A program made the translations under genes and the position numbers. Positions 55,489 through 64,000 of a DNA stretch of 64,000 bases are shown here, one piece after another (position 1 is the stretch's first letter; each line of letters starts with the position of its first letter). Origin of the DNA: CAJBLF01 sp041663325 (GTDB lineage: Bacteria; Patescibacteriota; Gracilibacteria; Absconditabacterales; Absconditicoccaceae); NCBI GenBank assembly GCA_041663325.1, contig JBAZRN010000002.1, positions 10,919 to 74,918 of the forward strand. Reading direction: 5' to 3'. A model generated the notes under the pieces. That model was not told where the DNA came from. It saw nothing but the letters and a program-made list of their open reading frames with translations, and made no database searches.

Positions 55489-57735
55489 ATGGAAAAAAAA
55501 AATTTATCTGCTGATTGGGAAGCTTTTAGAATACAGAGCAACCAACAAATAAATGCAGAGTCAGAATTTAGGTATTCTTCGACAACAGAGAGAACAACAA
55601 TTATTCAGGCACTAGTGCTATGGTCATTCTCTCGTAAGATCACCAACAACGAAGAGAGAAGGAAATTTTGTTTAGAGTATTTAACAAAAAAGCTTCCTTC
55701 AAAAATCAAACTCGTTGCAATGATCGAATGTCTCCCAGACCGCGTATGGCGGCGTCTTCTTTGGAAAGAAAATATAGACTTTATGTCCTTTGAATCTTTT
55801 CTGAGAAGAATCACTTTTACACAGTGCATTGCCATTGAGCAAAGTTTCAAGGCTTTGTATGCTGAGCATCCTGCTACTCCTAAAGTCATGAAAAGGACTC
55901 TATGGAACAGAATTAGTAATTTTTTTACAGGTACAAATGCAAAAACGTTACTTGCAGAGGAATACACACTTAGTGTGAGAAACAACAACAAACCAGCATG
56001 GGCGTTTAATTTGATGCACTTGGACTTCGGATTCAGCCTCTATCCAAAAGGCGAAGATGATGATACTAAGATTACCAATAAAAAATGGACAAGATTTCTA
56101 TCTATCAAAGAACACATTAATGACTTTGTGGTAGACAGAGAATTTGGAAAGTACTGGTGGTTCTATAAAACAGCCAGATCCAACTATGTTTTACGTCCTA
56201 AGAAAGAGGTACAAATAAAAGATCATGTATGTCCTGGATTTTGGGCAACGTTTATTTTGCATCTCATTTTTTGGATAGCATCGCCTATCGCATTTACCAT
56301 TGGTAGTATAGTTATTATTCAATCTGCTTATTGGAATGCAGGCGCAATGTTGCTCATGATTCCGGCTATCATTACTCCACTGTGGATTGTCATAGCCAGT
56401 ATAAAGTTATTTGTAAAAATGTTATTTAGGATAATATCTAAAATTCCATTTCCTCAAAAACTAAAAAAACCTTTATTGAATGTGGCGAAATGGTTTGGCA
56501 TATTAATTATTGCCCTCATAGTACTAGCTGTCGTGGTCTTTGTTTTTATCGGAATAGGAAAAATAATTTGTTTTTTTGTTCCAATATTAGGGAGTTTGCT
56601 GTCAGTTGCATTTGTAATGACAGCACTGTTCTTCAGTTTAGTCGGTGTCATAATGTTCGGCATAATTTTGCTCGATGATACGCCTGACTTCTACAGAAAA
56701 ATTCCGAAATGGATAAAAGCAATCGGATATGTTACTTTGGTTGCTACAGCAGTACGGTTACTTGATCTCTATGTTTCCGATCATGTAGTAAATGCTATCG
56801 TTCTCTGTGCAATTTGGCTTTGGGAATGGCTTTCCTATGCCCCACTGCTGTTTGCATTGTTGTTTTTTGAGCTTTGCTTCTTTGGTGTAGCTACATGGTT
56901 AATGACTTTATTTTTTAATAATCCAAGGGCTTTTGCTATAGCAGAAAGGATTATCAGTTACACTATTGTAGGAATGTTTGGGATAGCAACAATATTATTT
57001 GTGACAGGGATTGTGATGAATTCAACAATTATTGCCGACGTATATTATTCATCACCATTTTTGTCTATAATGTGTATGCTGGGCATCGTATTGCCTATTC
57101 TCTTGATAATGATGAATAAAAAGATCAATAAAGAGAATATTGATGCAATAGAATTAGCTTCTACCAAGATTAGTTACTTGATGGGTGAGATGGAAAAGCT
57201 CCATATGACCTCAGACAAGAAATTAATATTCCCTGAATCAATTATGTTGGGAAACCATCTCAGTCAAGTTGAGTTTGAGAAGTTGGTTGATAGAGTTCTC
57301 CTAATGACTAAGACATTGTTTGGTTACTATTACCGTACATATATGCATGAATTTCTGCTGTATATCTTACCGTGGATAAGCGACAATGTGTTGGATAAAT
57401 TGCAAAAAGAGGAAAAATCGCTTTGCAAGATTGCTGATGTAGACGAGAGATTGTATTACATTAAACTGCTGATTTTAGGTCATGACGATGAACAGCGAAT
57501 AAAACATCTTGAACTCGAAAGGCAAAGAAAAGCGCAAAAAGAATACAAAAAAGAAAAAGTGCTGGGTATTCTTGGTGCTATAGGGCATGTAATTGCTTAT
57601 CCATTTATAAAGATCGGTCGGTTTTTCGGCTGGATCTGGCAAGGGATTCGTGAATTCTGCCTTACTGTAAAGGATGTTTGGGATCTCTTTAACAAAAGGT
57701 GTCCTTATGTTCACAAAGAAAAACTTCTTGAATAA
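55489..57735 (+). CDS. Large multi-pass membrane protein without any TGA codon (748 aa)
   Basis: 748 residues, one open frame even under the standard code, stop TAA. Residues 1-245 are soluble and charged; about 250-560 hold some eight to ten hydrophobic segments (for example FWATFILHLIFWIASP and IIALIVLAVVVFVFIG); the C-terminal 190 residues are soluble and helical with a terminal WIWQGIREFCLTVKDVWDLF. I recognise no family. It has roughly 40 glycines yet no TGA codon, unlike most long genes here. Own promoter and terminator. Confidence 0.85.
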   Translation: MEKKNLSADWEAFRIQSNQQINAESEFRYSSTTERTTIIQALVLWSFSRKITNNEERRKFCLEYLTKKLPSKIKLVAMIECLPDRVWRRLLWKENIDFMSFESFLRRITFTQCIAIEQSFKALYAEHPATPKVMKRTLWNRISNFFTGTNAKTLLAEEYTLSVRNNNKPAWAFNLMHLDFGFSLYPKGEDDDTKITNKKWTRFLSIKEHINDFVVDREFGKYWWFYKTARSNYVLRPKKEVQIKDHVCPGFWATFILHLIFWIASPIAFTIGSIVIIQSAYWNAGAMLLMIPAIITPLWIVIASIKLFVKMLFRIISKIPFPQKLKKPLLNVAKWFGILIIALIVLAVVVFVFIGIGKIICFFVPILGSLLSVAFVMTALFFSLVGVIMFGIILLDDTPDFYRKIPKWIKAIGYVTLVATAVRLLDLYVSDHVVNAIVLCAIWLWEWLSYAPLLFALLFFELCFFGVATWLMTLFFNNPRAFAIAERIISYTIVGMFGIATILFVTGIVMNSTIIADVYYSSPFLSIMCMLGIVLPILLIMMNKKINKENIDAIELASTKISYLMGEMEKLHMTSDKKLIFPESIMLGNHLSQVEFEKLVDRVLLMTKTLFGYYYRTYMHEFLLYILPWISDNVLDKLQKEEKSLCKIADVDERLYYIKLLILGHDDEQRIKHLELERQRKAQKEYKKEKVLGILGAIGHVIAYPFIKIGRFFGWIWQGIREFCLTVKDVWDLFNKRCPYVHKEKLLE

Positions 57736-57751
57736 AATGTTGTTAATGAAT

Positions 57752-57794
57752 AATATAATGTCCCTCCAGTTTTATACTGGGGGATTTTTTTTAT
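57752..57794 (+). terminator. Terminator of the 748-aa membrane protein gene
   Basis: TCCCTCCAG/CTGGGGGA stem with a 7-nt loop (one mismatch), then a run of eight T. Confidence 0.8.
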
Positions 57795-57815
57795 CGAAAA
57801 ATTTACTTTAGGTAT

Positions 57816-57843
57816 TTGACACATAAAAAATTATGACTATACT
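57816..57843 (+). promoter_or_regulatory. Promoter of the first DUF1704 gene
   Basis: Consensus TTGACA at 57816-57821, a 16-nt spacer and TATACT at 57838-57843. An in-frame ATG at 57833 lies inside this promoter, which argues for the downstream ATG at 57872 as the real start. Confidence 0.65.
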
Positions 57844-57871
57844 TATCATATTTATATGCCCATTACAAAAT

Positions 57872-59383
57872 ATGCTCAATACGATACCATCAAGCTCAGA
57901 AAACACAAAATTTGAAAATATAGTAAATACCCTTAAAGAACACATTTTTAATGCGAAAATGGTAGATATTTTTGAAATAACATTTGCCTATGACACTAAA
58001 GAAGGGAAGTCTTTTAACAGGACGTTATTTACCGACTTTGCGTGATTGTCTGTCAAAAATTCTAAGGAAGAATTATTTACAAGGACGAACCAATTGCTTC
58101 ATATTAAGAAAAACTATATTCAGCAATCAAGAAATGATTTACTTAAACTCTCGAAACTAGAATGAAAATCTGAAATATTACTCTGAACGCTTGATTACAT
58201 AGAGAAAATTATCGATTTGACCATTCTTTGATTGCCATTTGAGATAGAAAAAATAGGATATCCACTTCCATTGTCTCCACAGGAAGTAGAAGAGAAGACA
58301 TGGAAAATGGAGACTATAGAAAGAGATCTTTTTGGGGGGAATATAAGAGAAAACCCTCTAGAACTAGTAAATTGCTATAGAAGTTTGAAAGCAAAAATAG
58401 ATAAAAAACTTCCTACTATGACAGATGATAAAAAACAGATATGCGATAAATTATTAACATCTATAAAACAATCACCCGCGTTTATAGATATTGAATGAAT
58501 ATTCAAAAACAGACAAAAAGATACAAGAACAATGAACTACAAAAAGATGTTTGAAGATAACCAAACTTTATTTGAAAAGAAGATAAACAGAGAAAATTAT
58601 ATCAGAATATTCGAATTGGTTCTTGCTATGTATGGGATCAATAAACCTGTAGAAATAGATGAAAGAAGTTCTATCTATGACGGAGATGATGCTCTTTATA
58701 TACCTAGCAGCAAGGAGTACAATACGTTATCAATCCAAAAGATATTAAAACTCATACAGCATGAAATAGAGAGACATATGTTGAGCCTAGAAAACAATGA
58801 AGGAAATGTATGATGATTCAGATGATGATATAATTTGTTTATGGAAGAAGGAAGTGCAATGATTATGGAGTGAACATTGGAAGGAAAATGACTGTCTGAA
58901 TATGGGGGGACATCGGTTAGTTTGCCAAATCTTCTTGCATGAGAAATATTACCTGGTGACGAATATAAAAAATTTCTTTCTATTTTTTCCAAAAAAGATG
59001 TAGAGATGGAAAGAAAAAAAAGATTGTATCCGCAACATTATAGAGGAGTGCAGCATAAAGATACCGTATATACTAGATGACCAAAGGCAGTTATAGAATA
59101 TATAACTCAATGATGAAATCCGAAAGATCTCTATATAGGACGTTTACAAGCAAAAGATATCGCTAAAGTATCAGAAAAGAAAAATATCAGATATCCTCAA
59201 TTAGTTTCAGAAGTGATTATCCAAAAATTAATAAACAAACACATCAATGATAGTGAATTCAAAAATTTTATAGCAGGAAAATATAATTTTATTGCTGAAG
59301 ATATCATAAAAGACAAAATGAATGATTTCACGAGTGAACAGAAAAAAAAGTTAATAGAAATACTCAATATAATAAAAAAATAG
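57872..59383 (+). CDS. DUF1704 (MATCAP/QEGLA-type) putative metallopeptidase
   Basis: 503 residues from ATG 57872 (516 if 57833 is used). The HExxxH zinc motif is HEIERH (about H297-H302), followed by FRGGYNLFMEEGSAMIM, matching the family's xEEGLA box. The C-terminal half is helical (GDEYKKFLSIF, RGPKAVIEYITQGG). Eukaryotic relatives (MATCAP) are tubulin tyrosine carboxypeptidases; bacterial ones are of unknown role. About fifteen TGA glycines are present. It ends 3 bp from the convergent ATP-grasp gene, and a second DUF1704 unit lies in that locus. Confidence 0.75.
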
Positions 59384-59386
59384 TTA

Positions 59387-60358
59387 TTATTTGAATGCTA
59401 TTTTCAAAATCTCCTTTGCTACATTTCTTGGTTTTCCTATTGCGGGAAAATGATGTCATCTTAGTCATGGAGTATGATTGACTTCTATAATTCATCAATG
59501 CTGTTGTTTCAATGGCTTAGTGATGTCCTTGGAGAGATAATCTATACCACATACGTATAATCATAATATTTTAGAAGCCTGTTCTGCCATCCTCTTAATC
59601 TCCGGGTGAATCTGATCGGTTATATCAATAGATACGCCTCAGGTAGAGAGATTAGCATTTTTTCTTACAAACAGTTTTTTGTTTTTTGGGATAATTGAAT
59701 CCAAAGTAAATCATTGGCTCGTAACAAATCTTTTGAGCTCAGCATCTATAGGTATTTGTGTTAATGTCTTTTCATGTTCTTTTCCTCTAAGTGGATTTTT
59801 ATTTTCTTTATTGATAAGTTCTTTAATAGTATTTGTTCCGTTTCCTACAACAAAAGCGGGTATTCTTTTCATACCAGCTATGAATTTATGATTGACGATA
59901 AGTAATCTGTGATCTTCACCTTCGAAAAACTCTTGGATAATAACCTGGCTATTAAATTTAAGTGCGTTTTTGATAGCTTTTTTTATTCCATCATTATCTT
60001 TGATTTTAACGCTTACTCAATTACCATGTTCACCGACGGCGGGTTTGATGACCAAGGGGAATTGTATGTGTTTTTCTTTCATGTGTTTGATAATATTAGT
60101 GTATTTCTCTCATTTTTTTGTAACAAAAGATGTGGGAACTTTTATACCATAATGTGATAACATACAATAGGTAAGTGTTTTAAATCTTGCAAATCTCATG
60201 CCAAGACTAGTATTTACTCCACAGTCTATATTTTTGAAAAAAATATTTTTTCAGTCTTTTTGTACAATAAAAATATCAAACTCATCTGAAATGACCGAGA
60301 TAGTGCATCAAAGTTTTTCAGCTTCTTCAGCTATGATGTTTGACGATATGGATTTCAT
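59387..60358 (-). CDS. Cyanophycin-synthetase-like ATP-grasp ligase (stand-alone domain)
   Basis: 323 residues matching only the ATP-grasp domain of CphA: FPLVIKPAVGEHGNGVSV, IIQEFFEGEDHRLLIVNHKF, KRIPAFVVGNGTNTIKELI, NPLRGKEHEKTLTQI, LSTGGVSIDITDQIHPEI, GIDYLSKDI and GGIIEVNHTPGLRGHHFP. The N-terminal domain and the Mur-ligase-like half of cyanophycin synthetase are absent. Such enzymes form amide bonds from a carboxyl group and an amine with ATP. It is the last gene of a three-gene minus-strand operon, 3 bp after the RimK-like gene. Confidence 0.85.
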
Positions 60359-60361
60359 AAT

Positions 60362-61300
60362 TTAAGATAATGTTTTAAAAAAGGTAATTAATCACATACA
60401 TATTTTTTTGAGTATACGTTTGTCTGTTTGATAGTACCAGGTCCCTGGTGATGCATTGATTTCCAATAAATATCGTTTTTTTTCTTTTTTACAATAAGCA
60501 AAATCCATAGAAAGGATATCGTTACCTTCAAGATTAAGGTCTTTATAGATTTTTTTTGACAAGGATAATAATTCTTTTGGTAGTTGTTTTTTTTGTAAAG
60601 GAATTTGAATACCTCCTGATCATATATTGCTTCTAAAGTCTCCCGTCTTGGGAATTCTTAATGTTACCTCTATGATTGTTTTACCAGCGAACATTAATCT
60701 GATATCATGATTGCTTATACATATTCATGGATATCATTGACCAAAATCTTTGAATTGTTGTATGACATAGAGTTCATCCAATCAAATGTATTTTTGTTTG
60801 TTTTGTAATAGTTTTTTAGTCGTTGTAAGAATTATTCACCTCCCTCCATTGGCTCTAATAGGTTTGAGGACAATAGTATCAAGGAATTGTTTTTGGATAG
60901 AAGTATTTTTGAAAAATCACGAAAGAAGAAATGTTGTAGGTTGATAGGTATGAGTGAATTTAAAATTTTCAAATTTATCGTTTCATAAAACAGCGATTTT
61001 TTCTGAGGGCACAACGGTAAATGATTGGAGATTTTCGTATTTATGTTTGATTCATGTTCATTTTCTGATCCAAACAATATCAGGTGTATATGGTTTGTCG
61101 ATGAGAATGTTATTTCATAGTGAATCCATAGTATTGTATTCAGTGAAATATTTGTTTTTCCCATCAAACTTATTGATGCTAACTCTCACGAGTTCTATCC
61201 CATGTTTATGGAAAATATTTTGCATAAAAAACCTTGTTCCATAAATATCCTTTGCAGTGTATTTTGTGTTATATCCATTTTCTATGGCTACTTTTAACAT
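60362..61300 (-). CDS. RimK-like ATP-grasp ligase
   Basis: 312 residues. N-terminal pre-ATP-grasp domain (MLKVAIENGYNTKYTAKDIYG), then DTIVLKPIRANGGGGIIL (phosphate-binding loop), YVIQQFKDFGQGYPGICIS, DIRLMFAGKTIIEVTLRIP and the terminal metal-binding LLEINASPGTWYYQTD. The family joins amino acids to carboxyl ends of peptides or small molecules. It starts 9 bp after the ATP-grasp-DUF1704 fusion and ends 3 bp before the CphA-like gene, so the three are surely co-transcribed. Confidence 0.85.
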
Positions 61301-61309
61301 ACAATTGTT

Positions 61310-63799
61310 TTATAGTATAAAAGATAAATCTTGAATCTTCACCTTTCCTTTATATATAGCATCTTTAAAAAATCAATGTTCTGCCCATGTTTTGATGGTA
61401 GTATATCATTCCAAATATATTTTATTTTTTATCATGGTTGTTCATATATGTATAGTAGAAGTGTCGATAATTCATTTTTTGACTTTCAAGGCAGCTTTAA
61501 AATGTCATTCTAAACTTCTTTCTGGATAGAGAAATTTTAGCAGTTCAATAGTTTTTTTGAAATCAAATCTTTCAGCTTCCTTGGTAATGAAATATTTTTT
61601 ATAGATGCTATCTTTCTCATATTCTTTAGGCAATATCTTACTTGCGTTATAAATAGCCAATCCTTCTTCGTCTTTGAGATAATATCCAGTTCCGGATTTC
61701 AGAATATTTCGTCCGGATTTCAATCCGTTGAGATATCTCACGAGATGCGTGTCAATTTCATGTGCCAGGATGGAAAGCAATTCTTTTTCTCTGAAAACTC
61801 CATGTTTAGAAATACTGATTTTGATTTCTTTTCCCATAATAACAGATATCCTTGAGAGATTAGTATAACTGAATACGATATCAACCCCATAGATTTTTTT
61901 TTCTGCAAGATATTTTTCTATGGTTTTTTCTATTGTTGATAACGTTAGTGGCTCTCACAATAATTTTTGATTATCTTCTTTGATTGAAAAGACTTTTTCT
62001 TTAGCAATCTTCAAAAGTTCATCATCAAACTCACCAAAAAGTTTTCTATTGTACAAAGCTATATTGTCAAAATCCTGTTTGCTATAGGCAAGAATAAGAT
62101 TCCTTCTAAGTTCTAATTCTTCAAGTTTTTCTAGAAAAACATTTTTAAATACACTCTTAAGCTTCTTGAGCTGTTCTTGCAGCTTAATTATTTCTTCTTT
62201 AGTCTGTATAAGTTTTTGTTCTTCAGGTCGTTTATATTTGAAGATTGGATTATATTTTCCATGCAAAGTAATGAATTTATCAAGCTCACTGAAGTAATTA
62301 AGCGGTCTGAGTCTGGAAGAGAGATTGAGTCTTTTATTCAGTTTTTCAATTTTTTGATCGATGGCATGAAGCTCGGCTGTTTCTAATGGTTGAATATATT
62401 TTGGATCGATAATATCCACCGCAGCAAATGTTTTGTGGATAGGCTTGATGAGATAACGGCTAGCGGTTTTATTTCCGAGAATAATTTTATTGTCAGCCAA
62501 ACTTTCCATATTGGAAAACTTAGCTTTTTTGAGGGTTATCTCGTTTTCATAAAGATCCAAATACCATTCTCTTTTATTTTCTTTGATCTTTTCAAATAAT
62601 TTCTGCGACATATAATTTCATGATTTATTCAGATCTACTTCCACGATCACATCGATTTTTTCTTCTTCCTCTTTTTCTTTGATGATAAATTTTGCATATT
62701 GGGAGAGGTAGAGGAGTTTATTTTGTCAGAGGAGATCGGATTTCTCTGGAGTGAAAAGACTTTTTGCTATCTCTACTCATTTTTCTGGATCGGTGATTTT
62801 GAGATCAGCTATTTTGTTTAAAATGTTTTTCAATTTTATATCGCTGACTTTCTGTACTTCCAAACCAGCTCTCGCATTGATTTCCAGAAGTTTTGGTCAC
62901 TCATTCGTTATGACTCGATCAAGCGCAAGATATCATAGATTGACAAAATATTGCACCTTGGACGAAAGAAAGAGAATGTCATTCCAGTACGGAATTTTTT
63001 TATTTTGGAAATGAGCGAATTTTTTTGGAAATTTAATTTTGTAAATCTTGTTTTTCCAGAGGAGTGAAGTTATTTTGCCGCTGCCTACTTCGATGCCAAA
63101 TCCAAGTCCTCATTGAGCAAGATTGGCTTTGCCGCCAGAAACCTTAGTAGGCATCCTGATCATGGTAGCCACAGGAACGAGATTAAATACGATAACTCTG
63201 ATATCTGCCAATCCATATTCACAAAAATCCTTGAATAATTCTCCAGCGACAAGTTTTTCTTCAATGATTATTTTGTCTCATCCGAGCGTCATAGAATATT
63301 TTCCATCAAGAATATCCAGCAAATGTCTTCTAAATTCCTCGTCGGTAATAAGGGTTTCTCAGATCTGATACATCCCATGATGATGGCGGTCAGTAAATTT
63401 TTGAAAAAATATTTTTTTAATTTGTTTTCATCGCTTTTGGAATATGCGTTTAGTTTTAGATTTTTTTTCTTTTCCTGCCCCGTCATTTGCTGCGGGGTCA
63501 ATAATCTCCTCTGAATGTTCTTCTTCGACATATTTCACAATATATACGCCTTGTCATTTGCTTCCATGATTGGGCTTCACGACAAAATTCTTTTTTGGCA
63601 GATAGGCAAAATCAAATTCGTAGAGTTCTTTGCGATGAGATATGATACCATAAGTTTTGGCGAAAGGGATTCCTCTTTCTATAAGAAAATCCTTCGTTTG
63701 GAGCTTGTTATTTGCCAGACGGATACCTTTTTTGTCATTAAATTTTTTTATGTAGAGCAGATTCCTTGCATTATTGCCAAGGATTCCAAAATCCAACAT
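61310..63799 (-). CDS. ATP-grasp ligase fused to a DUF1704 metallopeptidase-like domain (829 aa)
   Basis: One frame from ATG 63799 to TAA 61310; no TAA/TAG occurs between the two parts, only TGA. Residues 1-390: ATP-grasp of the alpha-L-glutamate-ligase/ATPgrasp_ST type (NARNLLYIKKFNDKKGI, ANNKLQTKDFLIERGIPFA, FVVKPNHGSKGQGVYIV, SGGKANLAQGGLGFGIEVGSG, LLEINARAGLEV). Residues about 397-829: DUF1704 with HEIDTH (H680-H685), ILKSGTGYYLKDEEGLAIYNAS. A long helical linker joins them. First gene of the operon; the next two genes are further ATP-grasp ligases. Confidence 0.85.
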
Positions 63800-63894
63800 A
63801 GTTAATCCGCAAGATAAAAATTACGTCCCATCTATAGTAAAAATCTAGCTAAAATCAATCTCTAGGTGGCTATTATGTCACAGCAAGGTTAAAT

Positions 63895-63983
63895 TGTCAG
63901 TAGTACCCAAAAATAGAAATGTCAGTAAAATTGGTAGGGATTTATTCCTAACCAATTTGAAATGACATTTATCTATACTGACA
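63895..63983. promoter_or_regulatory. Repeated TGTCAGTA sites upstream of the gene at the window edge
   Basis: TGTCAGTA occurs at 63895-63902 and 63920-63927 and inverted at 63976-63983, flanking a hairpin (AAATTGGT/ACCAATTT, 63928-63958). This could be an operator or the end of an insertion sequence. The stretch 63800-63894 shows nothing else. Confidence 0.4.
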
Positions 63984-63988
63984 AAGAC

Positions 63989-64000
63989 ATGAAAAAGATT
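63989..64000 (+). CDS. Start of a gene cut by the window end
   Basis: ATG AAA AAG ATT, directly after the TGTCAGTA repeat region. Only four codons are visible, so nothing can be said about the product. Confidence 0.3.

Noticed and set aside
61955..62611. Separate gene starting at an internal Met (62611) for the DUF1704 part
   Set aside because: The upstream ATP-grasp frame runs into it without TAA/TAG, so a fusion is the simpler reading; an internal start cannot be excluded.
1..64000. tRNA, rRNA genes or CRISPR arrays
   Set aside because: No cloverleaf with a T-loop motif, no rRNA signatures and no regularly spaced repeats with unique spacers were found by eye; short tandem words are not CRISPR.

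Overview
The window is AT-rich bacterial DNA in which UGA is read as glycine (translation table 25). Almost every long gene is cut into pieces under the standard code, and the pieces join in one frame when TGA is Gly. Many of these TGA codons sit at invariant family glycines: PNPase, the UvrB Walker A, the MutL DNGxG, the MurL PP-loop and a lipobox. This code is known from Absconditabacteria (SR1) and Gracilibacteria. The form II/III RuBisCO and AMP-salvage genes favour Absconditabacteria (inference). All coordinates below assume TGA = Gly, with TAA/TAG as stops. Shine-Dalgarno motifs are generally not seen before start codons.

Layout. (1) 1-9710, + strand: 3' part of pnp, small unknown genes, then a complete AMP-salvage set (ribose-1,5-bisphosphate isomerase, a coiled-coil protein, RuBisCO, AMP phosphorylase), a short pyruvate kinase, and a kinase-like gene broken by TAA. 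(2) 10000-23760: ribosome and transcription block with an L10 leader, rplJ, rplL, rpsB, tsf, an S6-S18 fusion, rpmH, rpoB, rpoC, rpmA, rpmF and nusB. (3) 23776-27260: accessory patch with a hicBA pair, an unknown protein, an AAA/DUF4143 ATPase and a four-helix-bundle remnant. (4) 27293-34668: two large cell-surface proteins on the minus strand that share a C-terminal repeat module. (5) 34841-38447: murL and a divergent murD-type ligase, suggesting the L-Glu-then-epimerise route to D-Glu in peptidoglycan. (6) 38448-49467: nrdR, a lipoprotein FKBP, mutL, a C-terminally shortened uvrB, and several small genes that each have their own promoter and terminator and contain no TGA. (7) 49588-55301, minus strand: hemW, a hydrogenase-like protein, rimO and nusA. 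hemW and rimO carry in-frame GC-rich palindromic insertions, and the one in hemW holds a DUF559 nuclease domain. (8) 55489-63799: a 748-residue membrane protein without TGA, then a locus built from two DUF1704 (MATCAP/QEGLA-type) metallopeptidase units and three ATP-grasp ligase units, one pair fused in a single 829-residue protein.

How it fits together: AMP phosphorolysis, isomerisation and RuBisCO give 3-phosphoglycerate, which can pass to the adjacent pyruvate kinase for ATP. The strongest candidates for undescribed biology are the DUF1704/ATP-grasp locus, the in-frame palindromic element with nuclease cargo, and the standalone TGA-free cassettes with a shared promoter layout.
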